NCBI GenBank assembly: GCA_963719025.1
Contig: CAVRBK010000007.1
Coordinates: forward strand, 1 to 30,717
Direction of reading: 5' to 3'
DNA length: 30,717 nucleotides
Source: Thiosocius sp963719025
GTDB lineage: Bacteria > Pseudomonadota > Gammaproteobacteria > Chromatiales > Chromatiaceae
Below the pieces are notes generated by a model, which was not told the DNA's origin, searched no databases, and worked only from the letters and a program-made list of their open reading frames with translations. Both the position numbers and the translations under genes were made by a program. Positions within the stretch are counted from its first letter, which is position 1; every line of letters starts with the position of its first letter. This document shows positions 9,627 through 18,902 of the stretch, one piece after another.

Positions 9627-10274
9627 ATGACGACCCTGGTTTCCATTCACGAGGACTGGCCCGCCCAGCTCGACGACGGCCTGGCGGCGATGGGCCTGGC
9701 GCTCAAGCCCGAGCAGCGCGAGGCAATGCTGGGTTATCTCGGGCTGCTGGCGAAATGGAACCGCGCCTTCAACCTCACGGCGGTGCGTGACCCGGCCAGC
9801 ATGGTGCGGCGCCAACTGCTCGACAGCCTGTCGATCCTGCGCTGGACCGACAGTGGACCGGTGCTCGATGTCGGCACCGGCGCCGGCCTGCCCGGCATCC
9901 CGCTGGCGATTGTGCGGCCCGACCTGCGCTTTTCCCTGCTCGACACGAATGGCAAGAAGACCCGCTTCGTGCAGCAGGCGGTCGGCGAACTTGGTCTGGC
10001 GAACGTCGAGGTGATCAGCCACCGGGTCGAGCGACTCGACCGCCCGGGCCACTACACGCGAATCCTGTCGCGCGCTTTCGCGACCCTGGCCGACATGGTG
10101 GCCGGCACGGCCGGCCTGCTGGCCGACGATGGCTGCTGGCTGGCGATGAAGGGCGCGGTGCCGAGCGCGGAAATCGCCGAGCTGCCGGCGGATCTGGCCG
10201 CCGAGGTACAGCCGCTGCGCGTACCCGGCGAATCCGCTGAACGGCACCTGGTGATCCTGCGCCGCCGGCCCTAG
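9627..10274 (+). CDS. rsmG: RsmG (GidB), 16S rRNA (guanine-N7) methyltransferase
   Basis: RsmG uses S-adenosylmethionine to methylate N7 of a guanosine (G527 in E. coli numbering) in 16S rRNA. The 215-residue product has the family's N-terminal helical part with LAKWNRAFNLTAVRDP and the HxxDSL-like region as RRQLLDSLSIL. The SAM-binding motif is VLDVGTGAGLPGIPLAI. The later motifs SLLDTNGKKTRFVQQ and ILSRAFATLADM are also present. The frame is intact. In most gammaproteobacteria it directly follows mnmG; here a hotdog gene and a GST/MFS pair lie between them, so it likely has its own promoter. It heads toward parA across a 142-bp gap. Confidence 0.95.
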   Translation: MTTLVSIHEDWPAQLDDGLAAMGLALKPEQREAMLGYLGLLAKWNRAFNLTAVRDPASMVRRQLLDSLSILRWTDSGPVLDVGTGAGLPGIPLAIVRPDLRFSLLDTNGKKTRFVQQAVGELGLANVEVISHRVERLDRPGHYTRILSRAFATLADMVAGTAGLLADDGCWLAMKGAVPSAEIAELPADLAAEVQPLRVPGESAERHLVILRRRP

Positions 10275-10416
10275 GCCGGTTCGCCGGCGTCGACCGATCG
10301 GCCACCGGGCGTCTGTGGCAGGCCGTGCAGGCTATCTTTTTTCCCCGGCGCGGTTATGATTATCGGCCCGGCACCGCCCGCCGGTCGATCACACAGACAA
10401 CATCGGGTCGACCACC

Positions 10417-11207
10417 ATGGGACGAATCATCGCTGTCGCCAACCAGAAGGGCGGCGTCGGCAAGACCACCACGGCGGTCAACACCGCGGCGGCGCTGGCG
10501 GCCATGAAGCGCCGGGTGCTGCTGATCGACCTCGATCCGCAGGGCAACGCCACGACCGGCAGCGGCATCGACAAGCACGCCGCTCGAGCTGTCCACGCTG
10601 GATGCACTGATGGGCGAACAGCCGCTCGCCGAATGCCTGCAGCGCAGCGAGCAGGCCGGCTACGACGTGTTGCCATCCAACGGCGACCTGACCGCCGCCG
10701 AGGTCCGGCTGCTCGAGGCGCCGTTGCGCGAAAAGCGCCTGGCGCTGGCGCTCGAGCCGGTCACGGCCGATCTACGACTACATCCTGATCGACTGTCCGC
10801 CGTCGCTGAACATGCTGACGCTGAACGCGCTGGTCGCGGCCGACAGCGTGCTGGTGCCGCTGCAGACCGAGTACTACGCCCTCGAGGGTCTGTCGGCCCT
10901 GCTCGCCACGGTGCAGCAGATCAAGGACCACCGCAATCCGCGCCTCGAGATGGAGGGCATCGTGCGCACCATGCACGATCCGCGCAACAACCTCGACAAC
11001 CAGGTCTCGGCGCAGCTGATCCAGCATTTCGGCGACAAGGTGTTCCGCACCATGATCCCGCGCAACGTGCGCGTCGCCGAGGCGCCCAGTCATGGCCTGC
11101 CGGTCATGCTGTATGATAAATCGTCGCGCGGCGCGATCAGCTACATGGCCCTGGCCAGCGAGATGACGCGTCGCCATCTCCCGCAACACTCGAACGCACC
11201 TGCCTGA
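10417..11207 (+). CDS. parA: ParA/Soj chromosome-partitioning ATPase, two frame breaks
   Basis: This is a deviant-Walker ATPase that drives chromosome-origin segregation with ParB. The N-terminus MGRIIAVANQKGGVGKTTTA holds the KGGVGKTT motif, followed by RVLLIDLDPQGNATTGSGID. The next conserved segment YDYILIDCPPSLNMLTLNAL appears in a different frame. It continues with VLVPLQTEYYALEGLSALL and ends IPRNVRVAEAPSHGLPVMLY then DKSSRGA, all standard for chromosomal ParA. Frame breaks near 10580 and 10775 are each one extra base; removing them gives 262 residues, a normal length. The stop is 2 nt before the parB ATG. TATGAT at 10355-10360 could be a -10 box, but no convincing -35 was found. Confidence 0.93.
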
Positions 11208-11209
11208 CC

Positions 11210-12101
11210 ATGGTTAAGAAAAGAGGCCTCGGCCGCGGACTCGACGCCCTGCTCGGCGCGTCGCAGCCAGCGGACAACGAACAACGCCGGAGCAGTCGAT
11301 ACCTCGGCGACCGCAGCCGTGCGCTCAGGCCAGCCTGCCGGTCGACCTGATCCAGCGCGGCCGCTATCAGCCGCGGCGCAATTTCGACGAGGACAAGCTG
11401 CGCGAACTGGCCGATTCGATCACCGCCCAGGGCATGGTGCAGCCGATCGTGGTGCGCCCGGTCGGCGAGACGAAGTACGAGATCATCGCCGGCGAGCGCC
11501 GCTGGCGGGCCGCCCAGCTGGCCGGTCTTGCCGATGTGCCGGTGGTGATCCGCGATGTCGACGACCAGGCGGCCATGGCGATGGCGCTGATCGAGAACAT
11601 CCAGCGCGACGACCTCAACCCGCTCGAAGAGGCCACCGCCCTGCACCGCCTGCTCAACGAGTTCGAGCTGACCCACCAGCAGGTGGCCCAGGCGGTCGGC
11701 AAGTCGCGCACCACGGTGACCAATCTGATTCGATTGCTGGATCTCAATGCAGAGGTCAAGACAATTGCTGGAAGATGGCGCAATGGAGATGGGCCATGCG
11801 CGCGCCCTGCTGGCGCTCGAGCGGCGCAGCCGCAGACCGAGGCGGCCAGCCAGGTGGCGGCCAAGGGTCTGTCGGTGCGCGAGACCGAGGCCCTGGTGCG
11901 GCGCCTGAATCAGCCGCGCGCCGGCGAAGCGCGCGCCAGCCGGAAGAGGAAGACCCGGATGTGCGCCGCCTGCTGTCCGACCTGACCGACCGGCTCGGCG
12001 CCAAGGTCGCGCTACAGCAGGGTACCGGTGGCAAGGGCCGGCTGGTGATCAGCTACAACACGCTGGAGGAACTGGAAGGAATCCTCGATCACATCCAGTG
12101 A
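11210..12101 (+). CDS. parB: ParB/Spo0J chromosome-partitioning protein, multiple frame breaks
   Basis: ParB is the CTP-dependent clamp that loads at parS sites and works with ParA. It starts MVKKRGLGRGLDALLGASQP, the usual opening for chromosomal ParB. The ParB/sulfiredoxin-like domain follows: LPVDLIQRGRYQPRRNF and YEIIAGERRWRAAQLAGL, then ENIQRDDLNPLEEA, which holds the CTPase-related region. The HTH is QQVAQAVGKSRTTVTNLIRL. The C-terminal dimerisation domain ends LVISYNTLEELEGILDHIQ. Breaks near 11285, 11335 and 11762 are one extra base each, and those near 11835 and 11945 are less clear. Corrected length is about 295 residues. No canonical parS (TGTTTCACGTGAAACA-like) site was seen in the window by eye. 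Confidence 0.92.
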
Positions 12102-12170
12102 GGGTGTTCGAATCGGGCGCCCGGTGAAAATTCTGAGGGTTACCCTTTAGATTTCTTATCAGATGATCGT

Positions 12171-12199
12171 TTGACCTTATACCCTGGAATTCTTATACT
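12171..12199 (+). promoter_or_regulatory. sigma70-type promoter of the atp operon
   Basis: TTGACC (12171-12176) and TATACT (12194-12199) are separated by exactly 17 bp, each matching consensus at five of six positions. This is the best promoter seen in the window. It lies after parB and gives a leader of about 40 nt before atpI at 12246. A small palindrome GGGTTACCC sits just upstream, near 12138, and could be an operator, but nothing else supports that. Confidence 0.75.
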
Positions 12200-12245
12200 T
12201 CGCGCGCTCTCAACGGCTCGATCTATAGCGCTCAGGATGCCGCAA

Positions 12246-12615
12246 ATGCAGAATCTTGATGCGCATCGGGCCAAGCGAATACTGATCGCGCAGGCAGTTG
12301 CCACCCTGATTGTGACCCTGGTCGGACTGGTTTTTGGTCTGTGGCACGGTCTTTTCGCCCTCATCGGAGGTGCGACAGCGACGATCGCCAATGCCCTGTT
12401 CGCCTACTGGGTCTTTGGCCGGTATCGCGCCGGAGAGCCGGGAAAGCTGGTCGGCCAGTTTTACGGCGGAGAATTGATGAAGCTGGCGTTTACCGCGCTG
12501 GCGTTTGCGGCGGTGATCATCTGGCTTGATCCGCTTAAGCCCGTTGGCCCTGTTTGGGGCCTATTTTGCTGTACAGGTTTTGCCGCCGATGCTGGCGAAT
12601 CGCATCGCCGGATGA
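12246..12615 (+). CDS. atpI: AtpI, ATP synthase assembly/accessory protein, one frame break
   Basis: AtpI is the small membrane protein encoded first in many bacterial atp operons; it is thought to help c-ring assembly or ion handling and is not part of the final enzyme. The ATG at 12246 (MQNLDAHRAKRILIAQAV) has AGGA 8 nt upstream and is preferred over an earlier in-frame start at 12171, which lies in the promoter. Four hydrophobic segments are visible, including LVGLVFGLWHGLFALIGG and LMKLAFTALAFAAVIIWL. An extra g near 12543 shifts the frame. Without it the end reads LALFGAYFAVQVLPPMLANR, the expected C-terminus, giving 122 residues. Confidence 0.88.
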
Positions 12616-12636
12616 ACGCAAAGAGAAAAGAGAAAA

Positions 12637-13506
12637 ATGGCTGGCTCTGAAACGCTGACATCTGCTGAGTACATCAAGCACCATCTGACCAACCTCACCT
12701 TTGGTCAGTTTCCCGACGGGCACTGGGGTATCGCGCACGCTGCCGCACGAGGCCACGGCGATGGGCTTCTGGGCCATCCACCTCGATTCGATGTTCTGGT
12801 CGATCGCGCTCGCCGCGCTGTTTGGCTACTTCTTCTACAAGGCGGCCCAGACGGCCACCGCCGGCGTGCCCCACGGGCTGCAGAATTTCGTCGAACTGAT
12901 GATCGACTTCATCAACGAGAGCGTGCGCGGATCGTTCTCCGGCAAGAATGACATGGTCGCGCCGCTCGCGCTGACCGTGTTCGTCTGGGTCTTCCTGATG
13001 AACCTGATGGACCTGGTGCCGGTCGACCTGATTCCTTATATCTGCAGGCCTGCTCGGTATCCACTTCATGAAGGTGGTGCCGACCACCGATCCGAACATC
13101 ACCTTCGCCCTGGCGATCGGCGTGTTCGTGCTGATCCTCTTCTACAGCATCAAGATCAAGGGTGTCGGCGGTTTCGTCGGTGAACTGACCGGCATGCCGT
13201 TCGCGACCAAGAATCCGCTGCTCAAGCCGTTCTTCACCGTGGTCAACCTGATTCTCGAAGGCGTCAACCTGATCGCCAAGCCGGTTTCACTGTCACTGCG
13301 TCTGTTCGGCAACATGTATGCCGGTGAGATGATCTTCATCCTGATCGCAGTCATGTACAGCGCAGGTATGGGCACTCGGCCTCTTCGGCGGCGTGCTGCA
13401 ACTGGGCTGGGCCATTTTCCATATCCTGATCATCACGCTGCAGGCGTTCATCTTCATGACGCTGACCATCGTGTATCTGGACATGGCGCATTCTGAACAT
13501 CACTGA
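12637..13506 (+). CDS. atpB: ATP synthase Fo subunit a, three frame breaks
   Basis: Subunit a forms the proton half-channels next to the c-ring. It starts MAGSETLTSAEYIKHHLTN, and further segments include WSIALAALFGYFFYKAA and LTVFVWVFLMNLMDLVPVDL. The essential helix is SLSLRLFGNMYAGEMIF, with the conserved arginine in LRLFGN. The last helix ends FIFMTLTIVYLDMAHSE. Three single extra bases, near 12735, 13045 and 13385, break the frame. Removing them gives 288 residues, right for the family, so this is a functional gene in a faulty sequence. It lies 21 bp after atpI. An A/G-rich stretch just before the ATG acts as a weak ribosome binding site. Confidence 0.95.
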
Positions 13507-13553
13507 ATTCACTTTTTTCTTTAACTACCTGATTGAACTAACGGGAGACAATC

Positions 13554-13787
13554 ATGGAACAAGCTCTGCTGGTCATCGCTGCTGCGATCATGATGGGTCT
13601 GGGTGCCGTCGGCGCCGCTGTCGGCATCGGCGTCCTGGGTGGCCGCTTCCTCGAAGGCGCTGCACGTCAGCCGGAACTCATTCCCATGCTGCGTACCCAG
13701 TTCTTCATCGTTATGGGTCTGACCGACGCCGTACCGATGATCGCTGTGGGTCTTGGCATGTACGTTCTGTTCGCGCTCGCTGCTTAA
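13554..13787 (+). CDS. atpE: ATP synthase Fo subunit c
   Basis: This 77-residue hairpin protein builds the rotating c-ring. Helix 1 is the glycine-rich GLGAVGAAVGIGVLGGRFLE, the polar loop is ARQPEL (R38-Q39-P40), and helix 2 is FFIVMGLTDAVPMIAVGLGM. The ion-carrying residue is Asp58, equivalent to Asp61 of E. coli. The helix-1 glutamine and helix-2 glutamate typical of sodium-binding rings are absent, so a proton-driven enzyme is expected. The frame is intact. Codons are typical of a highly expressed gene and GGGAG upstream is a good ribosome binding site. Confidence 0.97.
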   Translation: MEQALLVIAAAIMMGLGAVGAAVGIGVLGGRFLEGAARQPELIPMLRTQFFIVMGLTDAVPMIAVGLGMYVLFALAA

Positions 13788-13834
13788 GTCGGCGACTCAC
13801 GAACTGTTTTAACTCGTCTTAACGAGGTTTCGGG

Positions 13835-14305
13835 ATGAATATCAACCTGACACTTATTGCCCAGCTGGTGTCCTTCGCGGTGTTCGTTTGGTTCACCATG
13901 AAGTTCGTTTGGCCGCCGCTGGTAAAGGCGATGGACGAGCGCAAAGCCAAGATCGCCGAAGGCCTGGCTGCCGCCGAGCGCGGACAGCATGAGCAGGAGC
14001 TTGCCGAAAAGCGGGCCAAGGAAACACTGCTCGAGGCCAAGAAACAGGCTGCAGAGGTCAAGTCGAATGCTGACAAGCAGGCGGCCATGATCATCGAAGA
14101 GGCCCGTGACAAAGCCAAAGAAGAAGGCAATCGTCAACTGGTCGCTGCCAAGGCGGAAATTGAGCAGGAAACCAACAAGGCCCGCGAGGTCCTGCGCACC
14201 AAGGTGGCCGAATTGGCTGTCATGGGTGCAGAGAAAATCCTGCGCAAAGAGATCGACGCGAACGCTCATCAAGACATCGTCGAATCCGTGGCTAACCAGA
14301 TCTAA
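13835..14305 (+). CDS. atpF: ATP synthase Fo subunit b
   Basis: Subunit b is the peripheral stalk, which holds F1 against rotation. The 156-residue product starts MNINLTLIAQLVSFAVFVWF, an N-terminal membrane anchor, and continues with the typical FVWPPLVKAMDERKAKIAEG. A long charged helical region rich in Ala, Glu and Lys (about residues 40-130) forms the right-handed coiled coil. It ends GAEKILRKEIDANAHQDIVE, the delta-binding end. The length equals that of the E. coli protein and the frame is intact. GAGG about 8 nt before the ATG fits a ribosome binding site. Confidence 0.97.
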   Translation: MNINLTLIAQLVSFAVFVWFTMKFVWPPLVKAMDERKAKIAEGLAAAERGQHEQELAEKRAKETLLEAKKQAAEVKSNADKQAAMIIEEARDKAKEEGNRQLVAAKAEIEQETNKAREVLRTKVAELAVMGAEKILRKEIDANAHQDIVESVANQI

Positions 14306-14314
14306 GGCAATCGA

Positions 14315-14855
14315 ATGGCTGGAGACGCTACAACAATCGCACGACCCTACGCCGAAGCACTCTTCGCGCGTGCGGTCGAGACAGACAAGCTGGACCTTTG
14401 GTCTGACATGCTCGGCATGCTCGCAATCGCTGCGCGGGATCCGGCGCTTTCAGGACTGATCGCCAGTCCAAAGCTGGACAAGGCGCAGATGACCGAGCTG
14501 TTACTGGATATCGGCGGTGGCCGACTGAGCGATGAGGGCCAGAACCTGGTCCGCTTGCTGGTCGCCAACGGCCGACTTCCGGTCCTGCCGGAAATTGCCA
14601 GCCATTACGAGAGACGCAAGGCGGAACACGAAGGCACGCTCGATGTGCACGTGACTACCGCATTCGCTCTCAACGCGGCACAGGAACAGAAACTCGCCGA
14701 GGCGCTCAAGCGCAAGCTCGGCCGCGAGATCCGTATCACCAGCGACGGAAGACCCCGAACTGATCGGCGGCTTCCATCTGCGCGCCGGCGATATGGTGAT
14801 CGACGGTTCTGTCTCCGGGCAGCTCGACCAGCTGGCTAACGAATTAGGAATCTAA
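14315..14855 (+). CDS. atpH: ATP synthase F1 subunit delta, one frame break
   Basis: Subunit delta joins the top of F1 to the b-subunit stalk. The N-terminal helical domain starts MAGDATTIARPYAEALFARA. The middle contains NLVRLLVANGRLPVLPEIAS and the later LDVHVTTAFALNAAQEQKLA. Near 14747 one extra g breaks the frame; when it is removed the conserved end DPELIGGFHLRAGDMVIDGS is restored, followed by a final helix QLDQLANELGI. Corrected length is 179 residues, normal for the family. It begins 9 nt after the atpF stop and is followed by atpA after 14 nt, fitting tight co-translation. Confidence 0.95.
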
Positions 14856-14869
14856 TCGGGTAAGCAACC

Positions 14870-16411
14870 ATGCAACTGAATCCCTCCGAGATCAGCGAGC
14901 TGATCAAAAGCAAGATCGAAAAATTCGATCTGACTTCCGAAGCTCGCAACGAAGGCACTGTCGTTTCCGTAACCGACGGTATCGTTCGCATCCACGGCCT
15001 GGCAGACGCCATGTCGTACGAGATGCTTGAGTTCCCTGGCAACACCTACGGACTGGCGCTCAACCTTGAGCGTGATTCAGTCGGCGCGGTGGTACTGGGT
15101 GATTACAAGCACATCTCCGAAGGCGATGCGGTCAAGTGTACCGGCCGCGTACTCGAAGTGCCGATCGGCCCCGAGCTGCTCGGCCGCGTGGTCGATGCCC
15201 TGGGTCATCCGATGGACGGCAAGGGCCCGATCAACGCCAAAACCTCTGCCCCGATCGAGGCAATCGCCCCGGGTGTTATCGAGCGTAAGTCGGTTGACCA
15301 GCCGGTGCAGACCGGCATCAAGGCGATCGACGCCATGGTGCCGGTCGGCCGTGGCCAGCGTGAGCTGATCATCGGCGACCGCCAGACCGGCAAGACGGCT
15401 ATCGCGATCGACGCGATCATCAACCAGAAAGGCACCGGCGTTAAGTGTATCTACGTCGCCATCGGCCAGAAGAACTCGTCCATCGCCGCGCTGGTGCGCA
15501 AGCTGGAAGAGCACGATGCCATGGAACACACCATCATCGTTGCCGCGCCGGCCGCCGATTCGGCCGCGATGCAGTTCATCGCGCCCTACTCCGGCTGCAC
15601 CATGGGTGAGTACTTCCGCGACCGTGGCGAAGATGCCCTGATCATCTACGACGACCTGACCAAGCAGGCCTGGGCCTATCGCCAGGTTTCCCTGTTGCTG
15701 CGTCGTCCGCCGGGCCGTGAAGCCTACCCGGGTGACGTTTTCTACCTGCACTCGCGTCTGCTCGAGCGTGCCTCGCGCGTCAACGCGGATTACGTCGAGA
15801 AGTTCACCAACGGTGAAGTAAAAGGCAAGACCGGATCGCTGACCGCGTTGCCGATCATCGAGACCCAGGCGGGTGACGTTTCGGCGTTCGTACCGACCAA
15901 CGTTATCTCGATTACCGACGGTCAGATCTTCCTCGAATCCGACCTGTTCGCAGCCGGTCTGCGTCCGGCCATCAACGCCGGCCTGTCGGTATCCCGAGTC
16001 GGTGGTGCGGCCCAGACCAAGATCATCAAGAAGCTGGGTGGTGGCGTTCGTCTGGCACTGGCGCAGTATCGTGAACTGGCGGCGTTCTCGCAGTTTGCCT
16101 CTGATCTCGACGAAGCCACGCGCAAGCAGCTGGAACGTGGTCAGCGTGTTACCGAACTGATGAAGCAGCCGCAGTACACGCCGCTGTCGATCTGCGACAT
16201 GGCAATGTCACTGTTTGCTGCCAACGAAGGCTATCTGGATGACGTCGACGTCAACAAGATCGTCGATTTCGAAGCGGCGCTGCACAGTTACATGACCGCC
16301 AACCAGGCCGACCTGGTCGCCACGGTGAATGCCGAAGCAGACTGGAACGACGAACTGGAAGGTGCGTTCCACGATGCCCTGAAGGAATTCAAGGACACCG
16401 GTACCTGGTAA
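14870..16411 (+). CDS. atpA: ATP synthase F1 subunit alpha
   Basis: Alpha is the non-catalytic nucleotide-binding subunit of F1. The 513-residue product matches the usual length, with an unbroken frame. The Walker A motif GDRQTGKT is at residues 169-176, and Walker B is in EDALIIYDDLTKQAWAYRQV. The catalytic arginine-finger region is LSVSRVGGAAQTKIIKK. The DELSEED-proximal C-terminal helices end EFKDTGTW. It starts MQLNPSEISELIKSKIEKFD, as in other gammaproteobacteria. The gap to atpG (139 bp) is much longer than the other gaps in this operon and holds an inverted repeat. Confidence 0.98.
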   Translation: MQLNPSEISELIKSKIEKFDLTSEARNEGTVVSVTDGIVRIHGLADAMSYEMLEFPGNTYGLALNLERDSVGAVVLGDYKHISEGDAVKCTGRVLEVPIGPELLGRVVDALGHPMDGKGPINAKTSAPIEAIAPGVIERKSVDQPVQTGIKAIDAMVPVGRGQRELIIGDRQTGKTAIAIDAIINQKGTGVKCIYVAIGQKNSSIAALVRKLEEHDAMEHTIIVAAPAADSAAMQFIAPYSGCTMGEYFRDRGEDALIIYDDLTKQAWAYRQVSLLLRRPPGREAYPGDVFYLHSRLLERASRVNADYVEKFTNGEVKGKTGSLTALPIIETQAGDVSAFVPTNVISITDGQIFLESDLFAAGLRPAINAGLSVSRVGGAAQTKIIKKLGGGVRLALAQYRELAAFSQFASDLDEATRKQLERGQRVTELMKQPQYTPLSICDMAMSLFAANEGYLDDVDVNKIVDFEAALHSYMTANQADLVATVNAEADWNDELEGAFHDALKEFKDTGTW

Positions 16412-16424
16412 ACCGAGTAACAAT

Positions 16425-16524
16425 CACAAAGGACACAAAGACGCAGCGCACACACTGTATCGACGGTTGCCGCGGCACTCTTCGAACCCTTTGCGAACTT
16501 TGAGTCTTCGAGACCTTTGCGTTT
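16425..16524. repeat. intergenic imperfect inverted repeat inside the atp operon
   Basis: The left arm CACAAAGGACACAAAGACGC (16425-16444) is echoed in reverse complement by the right arm (about 16481-16524), which carries CTTTGCG-AACTTTGAG-TCTTCGAGA-CCTTTGCG-TTT. Both arms are built from CAAAGG/GACACAAAGA-like units with a period near 8-10 bp, separated by about 36 bp without that pattern. Similar 'CACAAAGGACACAAAGA' stretches occur as scattered intergenic repeats in many proteobacterial genomes, by my recollection. In RNA it could fold between alpha and gamma coding regions. It could be a small mobile repeat or a processing site. Confidence 0.6.
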
Positions 16525-16550
16525 GAAACGCTGGAGTTAGGTGAGAACAC

Positions 16551-17421
16551 ATGGCAGGCGCTAAAGAAATCCGCACAAAGATTGCCTCCGTCAAGAGCAC
16601 TCAGAAGATCACCAGTGCGATGGAGATGGTCGCTGCGTCGAAGATGCGCAAGGCGCAGGACCGGATGGAGGCTACCCGCCCCTACGCCGACAAGATGCGC
16701 CAGGTTATCGGGCACGTCGCCCTTGCGAATCCCGGAGTACAAGCATCCTTTCATGCATGCCCGTCAGGTCAAACGTATCGGCTTCATCATCATCTCGTCC
16801 GACCGCGGTCTGTGCGGTGGTCTGAACAGCAACCTGTTCCGGCGGCATGGTGCAGGGAGATCAAGGCGCTGCACGAGTCCGGTACCGAGGTTGAGTTCTG
16901 CACCATCGGTACCAAGGCGCTCGGATTCTTCCGTCGCGTCGGCGGCAAGGTCATCGGCCCAGGCCACGCACCTGGGCGATGCGCCGCATATCGACGATCT
17001 GGTCGGTACCGTCAAGGTGATGCTGGATGCGTACGAGAACGGTGAGATCGACGAGATCAGGATCGCTTACAACCAGTTCGTCAACACCATGACCCAGCAG
17101 CCGACCGTCGAACAGCTGGTACCGCTGGCCGCTGGCGACGATGCCGCAGAGCTGAAGCATCACTGGGACTATATCTACGAGCCCGGCGCCAAAGAGGTGC
17201 TGGACGACCTGCTGACCCGCTATATCGAGTCACTGGTATACCAGACGGTGGTTGAAAACGGTGCCTGCGAACAGTCGGCACGCATGGTCGCGATGAAGTC
17301 CGCGACGGACAATGCCGGCGACCTGATCGACGAACTGCAGCTGATCTACAACAAGGCGCGCCAGGCCGCCATCACGCAGGAGATCTCCGAGATCGTGAGC
17401 GGCGCCGCGGCCGTGTCGTAG
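16551..17421 (+). CDS. atpG: ATP synthase F1 subunit gamma, four frame breaks
   Basis: Gamma is the central rotor shaft of F1. The N-terminus MAGAKEIRTKIASVKSTQKI then TSAMEMVAASKMRKAQ is the conserved first coiled-coil helix. The middle motif is IIISSDRGLCGGLNSNLF in a second frame, then KALHESGTEVEFCTIGTKAL. The C-terminal helix contains ACEQSARMVAMKSATDNAGD then LIDELQLIYNKARQAAITQE, the most conserved part. Breaks near 16730, 16845, 16857 and 16969 are each one extra base (as in aat-ccc-gga for aat-ccg-gag). Removing four bases gives 288 residues, the normal length. The density of errors here is the highest in the operon. Confidence 0.94.
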
Positions 17422-17490
17422 CAAGACGACATTGAGAAATTTAGACTTTAACGATTGTGATGCTGCCGCGGCAGCCAAGAGGAAAAGCCA

Positions 17491-18868
17491 ATGAGCACGG
17501 GTAATGTCGTTGAGATTATCGGCGCCGTCGTGGACGTCCAGTTCCCGCGTGGCGCGATACCGAAGGTTTACGATGCACTGATGATCGAATCCGCCGATCT
17601 GACGCTGGAAGTGCAGCAACAGCTGGGCGACGGCGTCGTACGTACCATTGCCATGGGTTCCACCGACGGTCTGAAACGCGGTCTTGAGGTTTCGAATACC
17701 GGCGCGGCGATTCAGGTGCCGGTAGGCCAGGCTACGCTCGGCCGCATCATGGACGTGCTGGGCAGACCGATCGACGAATCCGGCCCGATCGCCACCGAAG
17801 AACGCATGCCGATTCACCGCGATCGCCCCGAAGCTCGAAGACCAGGCAGCGACCACCGAGATTCTCGAGACCGGCATCAAGGTTATCGACCTGATCATGC
17901 CGATCCAGAAGGGCGGCAAGGTCGGCCTGTTCGGCGGCGCCGGCGTGGGCAAGACGGTTACCCTGATGGAGCTGATCCGCAACATCGCGGTTGAGCACTC
18001 CGGCTTCTCGGTATTCGCCGGTGTCGGTGAGCGTACCCGTGAAGGTAACGACTTCTACCACGAGATGTCCGAAGGTGGCGTACTCGACAAGGTGGCCCTG
18101 GTTTACGGCCAGATGAACGAGCCGCCCGGCAACCGCCTGCGTGTGGCGCTGACCGGCCTGACCATGGCCGAGTACTTCCGCGACGAAGGTCGTGACGTGC
18201 TGATGTTCGTCGACAACATCTACCGTTACACCCTGGCGGGAACCGAGGTATCGGCGCTGCTCGGCCGTATGCCTTCCGCGGTGGGTTACCAGCCGACCCT
18301 GGCCGAAGAGATGGGTGTTCTGCAGGAGCGCATCACCTCCACCAAGACCGGTTCCATCACCTCGTTCCAGGCGGTATACGTACCGGCGGACGACCTGACC
18401 GACCCGTCCCCGGCCACCACCTTCGCCCACCTGGACGCCACCCTGGTACTGTCGCGCCAGGTCGCCGAACTGGGTATCTACCCGGCGGTGGATCCGCTGG
18501 ATTCGACCTCGCGTATCCTCGATCCGCACATCGTCGGCGAAGAGCATTACGACGTCGCACGCGGTGTGCAGGGCGTATTGCAGCGCTACAAGGAACTGAA
18601 GGACATCATCGCGATCCTCGGTATGGACGAGCTGTCGGAAGAAGACAAGCTGGTCGTGCAGCGCGCCCGCAAGATGCAGCGCTTCCTGTCGCAGCCCTTC
18701 TTCGTGGCCGAGATCTTCACCGGTGCGCCTGGCAAGTACGTTTCGCTGAAAGAGACCATCGCCAACTTCAAGGCGATCCTTGACGGCGAATATGATCACC
18801 TGCCGGAGCAGGCGTTCTACATGTGTGGCAACATCGAAGAAGCCGTCGCCAATGCCGAGAAGGGCTGA
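17491..18868 (+). CDS. atpD: ATP synthase F1 subunit beta, one frame break
   Basis: Beta holds the catalytic sites for ATP synthesis. It starts MSTGNVVEIIGAVVDVQFPR. The P-loop is GLFGGAGVGKTVTLMELIRN, the catalytic glutamate region is VFAGVGERTREGNDFYHEM, and Walker B is VLMFVDNIYRYTLAGTEVSA. The DELSEED loop appears as MDELSEEDKLVVQRARKMQR. One extra base near 17824 (between MPIHR and APKLED) breaks the frame; without it the product is 458 residues, as expected. The spacing to atpG is 69 bp, and GAGG 7-10 nt before the ATG is a good ribosome binding site. Confidence 0.97.
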
Positions 18869-18902
18869 GAAAGCGGCCTAGATTGATTTTGGGAGAAACC
18901 CG

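Noticed and set aside
10337..10342. A run of six T after rsmG as a terminator
   Set aside because: The preceding sequence forms only a weak, short stem not next to the T run, so it does not meet the pattern of an intrinsic terminator.
12637..17421. Programmed frameshifting in atpB, atpH or atpG
   Set aside because: The breaks lie at different, unconserved sites, with no slippery heptamer plus downstream structure, and similar breaks occur in unrelated genes across the first 18 kb. Sequence error explains them better.
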